Shown one piece after another: positions 26,620 to 34,544 of a stretch of 64,000 bases of DNA. The DNA is taken from positions 43,482 to 107,481 of the forward strand of contig NZ_LSOF01000010.1 in the NCBI RefSeq assembly GCF_001592875.1. Reading direction: 5' to 3'. Numbering within the stretch: the stretch's first letter is position 1; each line of letters begins with the position of its first letter. The DNA is from Pseudomonas sp. BMS12. GTDB lineage: Bacteria > Pseudomonadota > Gammaproteobacteria > Pseudomonadales > Pseudomonadaceae. Position numbers and translations under genes: made by a program. The notes beneath the pieces are model-generated. The model was not told the DNA's origin. It worked only from the letters and a program-made list of their open reading frames with translations, and ran no database searches.

Positions 26620-27375
26620 ATGGAATCTATCTGGATCACGTTGGGTATCTTTGCCTGCCTGCTGTCGGCCTCCCTGGTGATGATGTACTGGTCACCCAGG
26701 CTTTCAGCCCGCCACCGGGATGAAGAGACAAATACGGTAGTCCGGCTGGTTGCCAATATTTTTGTGGTCATGACGTCGTTGGTGTTCGGCCTGATGATCA
26801 ACTCGGCCAAGAACACGTTCGAAGCTATCGACACGAATCTGCATGCCTACGCGACTAGCCTGATCATTTTTGACCGCACGTTGAAAAACTACGGTGACGC
26901 GGCACAGGACACGCGAGCAAACCTGGCCACGTACCTGGAGCACGCCATCGCCAACCCCTATCGCGGCGACGAAGCCCTGCAGCACCGCAGGAGCCCAGCC
27001 ACCCAATACCTGGACGATATCGGCGTCACCCTGGCCGCCATCACGCCTCAGAGCCGATACCAGGAGACGATACTGTCGGACCTGCGCCAGCAATATCACT
27101 CACTCATCGAGCAGCGCTGGAGAATTGTCGAGCAATCCGAAGGGACTATTCCGCTACCACTGATAGGGATGCTGCTTGCGTGGATGACCTTGATCTATGC
27201 CAGTTTCGGCTATCGGGCACCTCGAAACCCGATGGTAATAAGCATGTTCGCCATCTCTGCATTGCTGATCGCTGCCTCAGTCTATCTGGTGCTCGATATG
27301 GATATCCCCTTCCATGGCCCGATCCAGATTTCAGATGCTCCGTTGCGTAGAGCATTGGCGGAAATGCAAATGTAA
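26620..27375 (+). CDS. DUF4239-like membrane protein
   Basis: A 251-residue protein with TM segments near residues 5-25, 45-65, 180-198 and 206-226 and a cytoplasmic or periplasmic helical domain between pairs (about 70-175). The segment FVVMTSLVFGLMINSAKNTF and the later paired helices fit DUF4239, a bestrophin-like family found in many bacteria with no assigned role. The start is uncertain: ATG 26620 is used, and a GTG three codons upstream is possible. Neither has a strong ribosome-binding site. Its GC content and codon use are lower than the surrounding core genes, as for the lipoprotein upstream, which suggests that this patch was acquired. Confidence 0.72.
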   Translation: MESIWITLGIFACLLSASLVMMYWSPRLSARHRDEETNTVVRLVANIFVVMTSLVFGLMINSAKNTFEAIDTNLHAYATSLIIFDRTLKNYGDAAQDTRANLATYLEHAIANPYRGDEALQHRRSPATQYLDDIGVTLAAITPQSRYQETILSDLRQQYHSLIEQRWRIVEQSEGTIPLPLIGMLLAWMTLIYASFGYRAPRNPMVISMFAISALLIAASVYLVLDMDIPFHGPIQISDAPLRRALAEMQM

Positions 27376-27436
27376 CGGTAGGAAATGGGCAGTTTGATTT
27401 CCCAAGCCACCAAGCGGAGCGAACCCGCCCTACGGA

Positions 27437-28099
27437 TCAGAACACCGCGTCAGACTGAGCCTCGGGTGCGGCCGCCTTGAAGGCATCCAGTGCGAAACAC
27501 CGCTCTTCCATCGCCAACAACTGCGAATAACTCGACAACTCGCAGTTGAAGCGCCGCGCGTTATACAGCTGCGGAATCACGCAAGCTTCGAGATACCCCG
27601 GCCGATTACCCAGCGACAGCCCGCCGCCAAACACCGCCAGCCCCTGCTCCACCGCCGCCAACCCCTTGTCCACCCAATGCCGGTACCAGGTATTCTTCGC
27701 CTCATCCGTGGCGCCAAGTTCGGCGCTCAGATACTGCAGCACCCGCAGGTTGTTCAGCGGGTGGATATCGCAGGCGATATGCAGGGCCAGGGCGCGCACC
27801 TGGGCGCGCTGGGCCGGTTCGGCCGGCAGCAGTGCCGGCACCAGGAAGACTTCGTCGAGGTATTCGAGGATGGCCAGCGACTGGGCGATGCGTACCCCGC
27901 CGTTGGCCCCATCCACCAGCAGCGGCACCAACTCCTGCGGGTTCAGCGCCTTGTAACCATCCGCGTGCTGCTGGCCGCCGTCCTTGACCAGATGCACCGG
28001 CACCTGGCGGTAGGCCAAGCCCTTGAGGCCAAGAGCGATGCGCACCCGGTAGGCGGCACTGGAGCGCCAGTAGCCATGGAGCGTCAGCTCAGTGCTCAT
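27437..28099 (-). CDS. maiA: Maleylacetoacetate isomerase (zeta-class GST)
   Basis: A 220-residue zeta-class glutathione transferase. The N-terminal thioredoxin-like domain carries the zeta signature YWRSSAAYRVRIAL with the catalytic serines (normally SSCSWRVR; here the cysteine is replaced by Ala, reading SSAAYRVR), and the C-terminal domain has the family CDIHPLNNLRVL. Reaction: glutathione-dependent cis-trans isomerisation of maleylacetoacetate to fumarylacetoacetate, the step after homogentisate dioxygenase. The start ATG lies 11 bases inside the end of the preceding fumarylacetoacetase gene, so they are coupled. The loss of the signature Cys is seen in many bacterial members and does not by itself imply inactivity. 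Confidence 0.9.
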   Translation of the reverse strand: MSTELTLHGYWRSSAAYRVRIALGLKGLAYRQVPVHLVKDGGQQHADGYKALNPQELVPLLVDGANGGVRIAQSLAILEYLDEVFLVPALLPAEPAQRAQVRALALHIACDIHPLNNLRVLQYLSAELGATDEAKNTWYRHWVDKGLAAVEQGLAVFGGGLSLGNRPGYLEACVIPQLYNARRFNCELSSYSQLLAMEERCFALDAFKAAAPEAQSDAVF

Positions 28100-29072
28100 A
28101 GCGCTCCACCGCCTGGTCAATAGCGCCGAAGATGCTCTGGCCGGCGGCGTCGAACATCTCGATACGCACCCGGTCGCCGAACTTGAGGAAGGGCGTGATC
28201 GCCTCGCCCTGCTCGACGATCTCCAGCATGCGCTTCTCGGCCAGGCAGGACGAACCCGCGCTGCGGTCGTAGTTGGACACGGTGCCGGAGCCGATGATGG
28301 TGCCGGCGCCCAGCGGGCGGGTCTTGGCGGCGTGGGCGACCAGGGTCGGGAAGTTGAAGGTCATGTCCACGCCAGCGTTGGGCTGGCCGAACAGCGCGCC
28401 GTTGATGTGCGACACCAGCGGCCGGTGCACCTTGCCGTCCTTCCAGGCCTCGCCCAGCTCGTCCGGGGTCACGGCCACCGGCGAGAAGCTCGATGACGGC
28501 TTGCTCTGGTAGAAACCGAAGCCCTTGGCCAGTTCGCCGGGGATCAGATTGCGCAGCGACACGTCGTTGACCAGCAGCAGCAGGCGGATATGTTCGCCGG
28601 CCTCGGCGGCCGTAGCGCCCATCGGTACGTCGTCGGTGATCACCGCCAACTCGGCCTCCAGGTCGATGCCCCAGGCCTCGTCGGCCAGCTGGATCGGACT
28701 GTGCGGCGGAATGAAGCTGTCGGCCCCGCCTTGGTACATCAGCGGATCGTGCCAGAAGCTCTCCGGCATCTCGGCGCCACGCGCCTTGCGCACCAGCTCG
28801 ACGTGGTTGACGTAGGCACTGCCGTCGGCCCAGTGGAAGGCACGTGGCAAGGGGCTGTGGCAGTCGGTCTGGTCGAAGACGAAGGCCTCGTCGATCAGGC
28901 CGTCGTTGAGACGCTGGTACACCGACTCCAGCAGCGGGCGCTTGATGTCCCAATCGTCCAGCGCAGCCTGCAGGGTGGCGGCGATCTGCGGCACCTTCAC
29001 GGCGCGGGTCAGGTCGCGAGAAACGACGATCAGTTCGCCGTCGCGGCCTTGGTTGAGTGATGCGAGTTTCAT
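28089..29072 (-). CDS. Fumarylacetoacetate hydrolase family protein (short form)
   Basis: A 327-residue FAH-fold protein with GIDLEAELAVITDDVP and LLLVNDVSLRN (metal-binding acidic residues), and TIIGSGTVSN in the C-terminal barrel. Expected reaction here: fumarylacetoacetate to fumarate and acetoacetate, the last step of tyrosine breakdown. The classical Pseudomonas FahA I know is about 430 residues, so this is the shorter type seen beside short HmgA in other gammaproteobacteria. It is coupled to the maleylacetoacetate isomerase by an 11-base overlap. The overlap and pathway context make fumarylacetoacetase the most likely function; a different FAH-family hydrolase is the alternative. Confidence 0.88.
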   Translation of the reverse strand: MKLASLNQGRDGELIVVSRDLTRAVKVPQIAATLQAALDDWDIKRPLLESVYQRLNDGLIDEAFVFDQTDCHSPLPRAFHWADGSAYVNHVELVRKARGAEMPESFWHDPLMYQGGADSFIPPHSPIQLADEAWGIDLEAELAVITDDVPMGATAAEAGEHIRLLLLVNDVSLRNLIPGELAKGFGFYQSKPSSSFSPVAVTPDELGEAWKDGKVHRPLVSHINGALFGQPNAGVDMTFNFPTLVAHAAKTRPLGAGTIIGSGTVSNYDRSAGSSCLAEKRMLEIVEQGEAITPFLKFGDRVRIEMFDAAGQSIFGAIDQAVERYEH

Positions 29073-29096
29073 GGGTTACCTCAAATGGGTTGGTCT

Positions 29097-29209
29097 CCCC
29101 TCTCCCGCTGGGAGAGGGGCCGGGGCGGGCCGCGTAGGCTGAGGGATTCCCAGACTGCTCGGAGCAGCCTGTAGCACCCTCACCCCAACCCTCTCCCAGA
29201 AGGAGAGGG
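29097..29209. repeat. Two CTCTCCC/GGGAGAG palindromes between pathway genes
   Basis: A perfect hairpin CCCCTCTCCC-GCT-GGGAGAGGGG (29097-29119) and a second, CCCTCTCC-N5-GGAGAGGG (29189-29209), lie in the 154-base gap between homogentisate dioxygenase and the FAH gene. CCCTCACCCCAACCCTCTCC is a dispersed motif in many proteobacteria. The hairpins may separate message stability of the two genes. Confidence 0.7.
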
Positions 29210-29226
29210 AGCTGTTCTGCGTGGCC

Positions 29227-30366
29227 TTAGCCTGGTTTTCCTGGCGCACGCCAGGAGTTCACGTATTCGGGCACGTCCACGGCGGCGGCGGCTTCGGCCA
29301 CTTCCAGCGCGCGGCGGGTGTCGATCATCACGGCCACTTCCTCGGCGAAGGTGGCCGGGTCTTCCTGGGCCTTCTTCAGCGCCTTGGGGTGCGGGCCGTG
29401 GGGGAAGCCACAGGGGTGCAGGGTGACCATGCCGGCCTCGATGTTGTCGCGGCTGAAGAAGTTGCCACGGTGGTAGAACAACACCTCGTCGTAGTCGTCG
29501 TTGTTGTGGAAGAACGGCACCTTGAGCGCGCCGGGGTCGCTCTCGACCGGGCGCGGGGTGAAGGTGCACACGACGAAGCCATTGGCGACGAAGGTGGTGT
29601 GCGCCGACGGCGGCAGGTGGTAGCGATGGCTCATCAGCGGGCGGATGTCGCGCCAGTTGAGGCGCACCACGGTGTTATCGCCATGCCAGCCCACCGCATC
29701 CAGCGGGTTGAACGGATAGGTGACGGTGCTGATCTGGTTGCGCCGCTTGATGCGGATCTGCCAGGTCTGCTCGCCCTGCTGGGCCTTAAACGCCGCATCG
29801 ATGCGCGGGTGGTCGAGTACCGCCGGATCGAAGATCGCCTGCGGGCCCAGCAGCCCCTTGTCCGGCAGCTGGTAGGCGCCGTCGGTGTTTTCGATCAGCA
29901 GGAAGTGGCTGGGCGCGGTCGGCTCGATGCGCCAGGCGGTGCCGCGAGGGATTACCAGATAGTCGCCGTCGCGGTATTCCAGGTGACCGAAGTCGCAGTA
30001 GAAATGCCCGGCACCGTCATGCACGAACAGCAGTTCGTCGCCGTCGCTGTTGCGCGCCAGATGGCGCATGGCACCGTGGGTCTTCCACACGCGCAGCTTC
30101 ACGTCGGCGTTATGCAGGCACAGCGGCGCCTCCAGCGGGCAGTCGCGCTCACTGGCAATCCGGTTGAAATTGAAGGCGTGCGGGCGCAGCGGCCCTTCCC
30201 AATCGACCCAGCCAGTCGGTGGGTGCTGGTGGTGCAGGTGGGTCACCGGACCGAAGAAGCCCTCGCGGCCCATTTCCCGCTCGTAGGTGCCTTCGGGAAA
30301 ATCGCAGTGCGCCTGGCGCGAGTGTTCACCCTCGCGCAGGGGAAAGCTGATCCATTGGCGGCTCAT
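29227..30366 (-). CDS. hmgA: Homogentisate 1,2-dioxygenase (short form)
   Basis: A 379-residue cupin dioxygenase. The ferrous-iron ligands of the homogentisate dioxygenase family are recognisable: His in VPFFHNNDDYDEVLFY, Glu in the same segment, and His in GFPHGPHP. It opens the homogentisate ring to maleylacetoacetate, which the isomerase and hydrolase genes downstream then process. The protein is about 50 residues shorter than the usual Pseudomonas HmgA (about 430), like the versions in some marine gammaproteobacteria. CAGGAG precedes the ATG. It is separated from hpd by 154 bases with no recognisable gene. Confidence 0.9.
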   Translation of the reverse strand: MSRQWISFPLREGEHSRQAHCDFPEGTYEREMGREGFFGPVTHLHHQHPPTGWVDWEGPLRPHAFNFNRIASERDCPLEAPLCLHNADVKLRVWKTHGAMRHLARNSDGDELLFVHDGAGHFYCDFGHLEYRDGDYLVIPRGTAWRIEPTAPSHFLLIENTDGAYQLPDKGLLGPQAIFDPAVLDHPRIDAAFKAQQGEQTWQIRIKRRNQISTVTYPFNPLDAVGWHGDNTVVRLNWRDIRPLMSHRYHLPPSAHTTFVANGFVVCTFTPRPVESDPGALKVPFFHNNDDYDEVLFYHRGNFFSRDNIEAGMVTLHPCGFPHGPHPKALKKAQEDPATFAEEVAVMIDTRRALEVAEAAAAVDVPEYVNSWRAPGKPG

Positions 30367-30520
30367 CGCGGAGCTCCTGTCATGTGTCGAATTTCGTAGC
30401 GAGCGCAGGCCTGGCTAGGCGCCGCTTCGCGAAGGTGCGCAGTTGACATGCCGGTCAATGAGCAACCTGAGCGGAGCGGCAACACCGCCAGGGCAAGCGC
30501 AGTAGAAAATCGGCACATGA

Positions 30521-31603
30521 CTACTCCTGAGTGATCACACCACGACGCAACTGATCTTCCTCGATGGATTCGAACAACGCCTTGAAGTTGCCTTCGCCGA
30601 AGCCCTGGTTGCCCTTGCGCTGGATGATCTCGAAGAAGATCGGGCCGATCACGGTGTTGGTGAAGATCTGCAGCAGGATGCCGTCATCTCCGGGCGCACC
30701 ATCGATCAGGATATTCAGCTCGCGCAGCACGTCGGTCGGCTCGCCATGGCCGGCGACGCGGCTGTCGACCTTCTCGTAGTAGGTATCGGGAGTGGTCATG
30801 AAGTCCACGCCGTTGGCGCGCAGCTGGCGCACGGTGGCGTAGATATCGTCGGTGCTCAGGGCGATGTGCTGGATGCCTTCGCCGTGGTACTCGCGGATGA
30901 ATTCCTCGATCTGCGACTTGTCGTCGGCCGACTCGTTGATCGGGATGCGGATCTTGCCGCAGGGCGCGGTCATGGCGCGGGAGAACAGGCCGGTGAGCTT
31001 GCCCTCGATGTCGAAGTAGCGGATCTCGCGGAAGTTGGCGATGCGCTCGTAGAAGCCGGACCAGACGTCCATCTGCCCGCGCTTGACGTTGTGGGTCAGG
31101 TGGTCGATGCACTGCAGGCCGACGGCGTTGTCGTTGGCGGAGCGCCCCTCGATGTATTCGAAGTCGACGTCGTAGATGCTCTTGTCACCGTAGCGGTCAA
31201 CCAGGTACAGCAAGGAACCGCCGATGCCCTCGACGCAGGGGATGTTCAGCTCGCCGAAGTTGGCGTGGCTGCCGACCAGGGTGGCTCCCTGCTGCTCGAC
31301 GTAGGCGGCGGCCTGGGCCGCGTTCTTCACCCGGAAGGCCATGGCGCAGGCGCTCGGCCCGTGCTTCTCGCCGAAGGCACGCACATGCCCGGAGGGGCTG
31401 CCGTTGAGGACGATGTTGATATCGTTCTGCTGGAACAGCCACACCTCTTTCGAGCGGTGCTTGGCCGTTTCGGTGAAGCCCATGGCGCGGAACAGCTGGC
31501 GCAGCTGCTCGATGCCTTCGGGCGTCGGCGCGGTGAACTCGACGAACTCGAAACCGTCGGTTCCGATGGGGTTGTGTTGCTCGATCTTGGCCACGGCGTT
31601 CAT
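30521..31603 (-). CDS. hpd: 4-hydroxyphenylpyruvate dioxygenase
   Basis: A 360-residue two-domain VOC enzyme. Metal ligands are in IDHLTHNV, GIQHIALST and IFFEIIQRKG (His, His, Glu), matching the known HPPD site. It converts 4-hydroxyphenylpyruvate to homogentisate. The start MNAVAKIEQHNPIG is fixed by AGGGAGG nine bases upstream and by alignment with Pseudomonas HPPD. It is the first gene of an hpd-hmgA-FAH-maiA array that covers the whole route from 4-hydroxyphenylpyruvate to fumarate plus acetoacetate. The 212 bases upstream contain a candidate inverted-repeat operator. Confidence 0.96.
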   Translation of the reverse strand: MNAVAKIEQHNPIGTDGFEFVEFTAPTPEGIEQLRQLFRAMGFTETAKHRSKEVWLFQQNDINIVLNGSPSGHVRAFGEKHGPSACAMAFRVKNAAQAAAYVEQQGATLVGSHANFGELNIPCVEGIGGSLLYLVDRYGDKSIYDVDFEYIEGRSANDNAVGLQCIDHLTHNVKRGQMDVWSGFYERIANFREIRYFDIEGKLTGLFSRAMTAPCGKIRIPINESADDKSQIEEFIREYHGEGIQHIALSTDDIYATVRQLRANGVDFMTTPDTYYEKVDSRVAGHGEPTDVLRELNILIDGAPGDDGILLQIFTNTVIGPIFFEIIQRKGNQGFGEGNFKALFESIEEDQLRRGVITQE

Positions 31604-31724
31604 CCGGCCTCCCTGAATTGTTGTTGTGGGCATGCGCCCGCCGGCTGGCGGTGCGTTTAGACTGCCCCCATCACAACCCCTGGCCGGCGAGCGGACAAGC
31701 CGGCGGAACCGGCCAGGCACGTGG

Positions 31725-31746
31725 CTTGCCCGTGGCACCCGGCAAG
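31725..31746. promoter_or_regulatory. Candidate operator upstream of hpd
   Basis: Inverted repeat CTTGCC-N10-GGCAAG about 120 bases upstream of the hpd start, in the gap between hpd and the GGDEF-EAL gene. An overlapping GTGGC motif occurs twice nearby. Which regulator would bind is unknown; no HmgR-like gene is in this window. Confidence 0.4.
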
Positions 31747-31815
31747 TTTTCCTTACAGCAGCAGCCAAGGCACGCCGAGGCCTGGCCAGGCGTAAGGTTT
31801 TCTTGCCAGGGTGGT

Positions 31816-34260
31816 TCAGTCGGCTGCCAGTCCCATCGCAAAAAGCGGTTCGGGAATCGCCAGCAGGCCGGCCAGTGGCTGCGGCTTGCCAAGGTGATAG
31901 CCCTGGGCGAAGTCCACGCCGATCTCGCCAAGGGCTGCCAGCACCTCGGCCGTTTCGACGAACTCGGCGATGGTGCGCTTGCCCATGACGTGGCCGATCT
32001 GGTTGATCATCTCGACCATGGCCCGGTCGATGGGGTCGTCGAGCATGTCGCGGACGAAGCTGCCGTCGATCTTCAGGTAGTCCACCGGCAGGTGCTTGAG
32101 GTACATGAACGACGACATGCCCGCGCAGAAGTCATCCAGCGAGAAGCGGCAGCCCAGGGACTTGAGCTCGTTGATGAAGTGGGTGGCCTCGGTCAGGTTG
32201 GCGATGGCGGCGGTCTCGGTGATCTCGAAGCAGATCGCCTGCGGCGCCAGCGGCTGCTCGGCCAGTTGCTCGCGGATAAAGGCGAGGAAGTCGCGGTCGC
32301 CGATACTGGCGCCGGACAGGTTGATCGCGCAGTGCAGCAGCGGCGCGTGCGGATGTTCGACGTGGAAGCGCGCCAGCGCCTGCAGGGTGTGGCGCACCAC
32401 CCAGCGGTCGATCTGCGGCATCAGGCCATAGCGTTCGGCGGCCGGAATGAAGCTGCCGGGCGCGATCAGCGTGCCGTCCTCGTCCTGCAGGCGCAGGAGA
32501 ATCTCCACATGGCCGCCCTCCTCGCCGCGGCGCAGCGGCACGATGGGCTGGGCGTAGAGGCGAAAGCGGTTCTCCTCCAGCGCTCGCTGGATGCGCTGCA
32601 CCCAGCTCATCTCGCCGACCCGCTCGGACAGCTCGGTGTCATCGGGCTGGTAGGCATGCACTCGGTTGCGCCCGCGCTCCTTGGCCGAATAGCAGGCCAG
32701 GTCGGCGGTGCGCAGCAGGTCCGCCAGGCTGATCTGCCCGGGCGGCACCTGCACCACGCCGATGCTGGCGCTGATCGAGAACAGCCGCTCGCCCCAGGCA
32801 AAACGCAGCTCCTGCACCGCCACGCGCAAGGCCTCGGCGACACGCAGGGCGGCGTCGCTCGGGCAGTTCTCCAGAATCACGCCGAACTCGTCGCCCCCCA
32901 GGCGCGCCAGGGTGTCGCCCTCGCGCAGGTGCGCCTGCAGCGCCTCGCAGACCTGGCGCAGCAACTCGTCGCCGGCCGCGTGGCCGCAGGTGTCGTTGAC
33001 CAGTTTGAACTGGTCCAGATCGATGAACATCAGCGCGTGCCGGCCCGGCTGACGCAGCATTCGCGCCAGCAGCTGGGCCAGGCGGTACTCGAACTCGCGG
33101 CGGTTGGCCAGGCCGGTCAGGGCGTCGTGGCTGGCCTGCCAGGAGAGGCTGGCGACGAACTGGCGCTCGCGGGTCATGTCGTGCAGCACCATGACCACGC
33201 CGCTGACCAGGCCGCGCTCCTGCACCGGTGTGCCGACCAGGTTGACCGCCACCGAGCTGCCGTCCGGGCGCACGATCAGCTTGGCGTAGTCGCCCGCCGC
33301 CCCGCTGCCGAGAATCTGCTCCAGCAGCGGCTCACCGGCGACGCCCGGTTGCTCGTCGACGATGGAAAACAGCCGCTCGAAGGGCTGGCCCTGAGCCTGC
33401 GGCAAGGCACAGCCGGTGAGCTGCTCGGCGGCGGCGTTCATGTAGGCGATGCGCCCATCGCTGCTCAGGCTGATCACCGCGTCGCCAATCGACGCCAGAA
33501 TGGTCTGCGCCCGCTGCTTGACCCGCTCCAGCGCCTGGTCGGCCGCCTCGCGCTCGTCCAGCAGCTTGCGCGTGCGCCATAGCGCCAGGCAGATCAACAG
33601 CGCGGCGGTGAGCAGGTTGGTGGCGATCAGCAGACGTCGCACCACCCGCGAGACTTCGCCGAGTATCTGCGAAAAGGATTCGGCGGCCAGGGTTGCCCCG
33701 CGATTGATGAGGTCGATACGCGCACGCCAGATCGGCACGATCTCCTCGGCATCCACCCGCCATTGGCGCCCCTGCAGAATCTCGTCGGCGAGCTCCTCCA
33801 GTTGCAGCACGTAGTGATCGCCCTGCGCCCACTGCTCGATCGCCCGTTCGAGGTAGCTGAACTGGCGGAAGTGACGGTACAGCCAGATCATCGAGTCCAC
33901 GTCATCCGGGTGATTCTTGCCACGCAGGATGCCCTGGCGGGCCATGGCCAGGTCCGGCACCGGCTGATCGAGCGCCTGGCGAAAGACATGGTCGCCCAGC
34001 GGAACCGCGATGGCCTGCTGATACTCCGCCAGATATTCCGGCTCGCCGGTCTGGGCATACAGGTCGAGGTAGTGGATGGCGTCCTTCAACCCCTTGGACC
34101 AGAGGCTCTCACCTGCCACATAGGCGCGCACCGCCGAATGCAGATACAGGCTGCCGCCGGCCAGCAGCGACTGCAGCAGCACGACCAGCACGAAGGGCCA
34201 GACCAGCCGTAGCAGTTGCGAGGGCGCATGCATTCCGGCGGCATTGGCTTCCTGGCTCAT
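31816..34260 (-). CDS. Membrane-anchored PAS-GGDEF-EAL cyclic-di-GMP enzyme
   Basis: An 814-residue protein. TM1 is near residues 15-36, an all-helical periplasmic sensor of about 200 residues follows, TM2 is near 215-240, then a PAS domain (about 265-385), GGDEF (GGDEF at 455-459) and EAL. The EAL motif reads EILLRL rather than EALLR, and the metal-binding loop reads [10 protein letters not shown] rather than DDFGTGYSSL, but the catalytic Glu, Asn (INLSG), Glu (EITET), Asp-Asp, Lys (KIDGSF) and Glu/Gln ([14 protein letters not shown]) are kept, so phosphodiesterase activity is plausible. The RxxD inhibitory site before GGDEF is not present (EGDT). The start at 34260 directly precedes the first membrane helix; upstream in-frame residues are not family-like. 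Confidence 0.9.
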   Translation of the reverse strand: MSQEANAAGMHAPSQLLRLVWPFVLVVLLQSLLAGGSLYLHSAVRAYVAGESLWSKGLKDAIHYLDLYAQTGEPEYLAEYQQAIAVPLGDHVFRQALDQPVPDLAMARQGILRGKNHPDDVDSMIWLYRHFRQFSYLERAIEQWAQGDHYVLQLEELADEILQGRQWRVDAEEIVPIWRARIDLINRGATLAAESFSQILGEVSRVVRRLLIATNLLTAALLICLALWRTRKLLDEREAADQALERVKQRAQTILASIGDAVISLSSDGRIAYMNAAAEQLTGCALPQAQGQPFERLFSIVDEQPGVAGEPLLEQILGSGAAGDYAKLIVRPDGSSVAVNLVGTPVQERGLVSGVVMVLHDMTRERQFVASLSWQASHDALTGLANRREFEYRLAQLLARMLRQPGRHALMFIDLDQFKLVNDTCGHAAGDELLRQVCEALQAHLREGDTLARLGGDEFGVILENCPSDAALRVAEALRVAVQELRFAWGERLFSISASIGVVQVPPGQISLADLLRTADLACYSAKERGRNRVHAYQPDDTELSERVGEMSWVQRIQRALEENRFRLYAQPIVPLRRGEEGGHVEILLRLQDEDGTLIAPGSFIPAAERYGLMPQIDRWVVRHTLQALARFHVEHPHAPLLHCAINLSGASIGDRDFLAFIREQLAEQPLAPQAICFEITETAAIANLTEATHFINELKSLGCRFSLDDFCAGMSSFMYLKHLPVDYLKIDGSFVRDMLDDPIDRAMVEMINQIGHVMGKRTIAEFVETAEVLAALGEIGVDFAQGYHLGKPQPLAGLLAIPEPLFAMGLAAD

Positions 34261-34460
34261 GAGTGCCTGCTCTTCGGCTTTGCGAGATACCCAAGAGGTA
34301 TAGATGGCTTTCTGCCAACTGTCAGAAATGACAGAAAAATAACGCCATATTTCGGGCGCAACAGGTCGCGGCGAACGGCAGCGCTCAGGGGCTGAACGAA
34401 TGCTGCCCGCGCTCGGCGACTTCTCCTGCTGAAGCCAGCCCCACTCCATCTGATACGGTT

Positions 34461-34472
34461 TTTATCGATAAA
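34461..34472 (+). promoter_or_regulatory. Perfect palindrome upstream of ccoG
   Basis: TTTATCGATAAA lies 73 bases before the ccoG start, in the divergent gap. It does not match the TTGAT-N4-ATCAA ANR/FNR box usual for cbb3-related genes, so its role is open. Confidence 0.3.
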
Positions 34473-34544
34473 CCTGAGTCTGTTATGCAAACAGCTCGGA
34501 GTGCACAGTGCGCGCAGCCTGATTACCGCCCGAAGAGGCCCACC

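Noticed and set aside
26381..26834. Two minus-strand open frames of 74 and 132 codons before and across the DUF4239-like gene
   Set aside because: They overlap REP sequence and the real gene's start, and look like frames created by the repeat; no ribosome-binding site.
31618..33582. Large open frame on the plus strand opposite the GGDEF-EAL gene, 654 codons
   Set aside because: GC-rich antisense frame: the minus strand encodes a complete domain protein with all catalytic motifs. The antisense translation is low-complexity (Ala, Gly, Gln, His, Arg) with no recognisable fold.
34461..34472. Considered as an ANR/FNR box for ccoG
   Set aside because: TTTATCGATAAA lacks the TTGAT and ATCAA halves at the right spacing.
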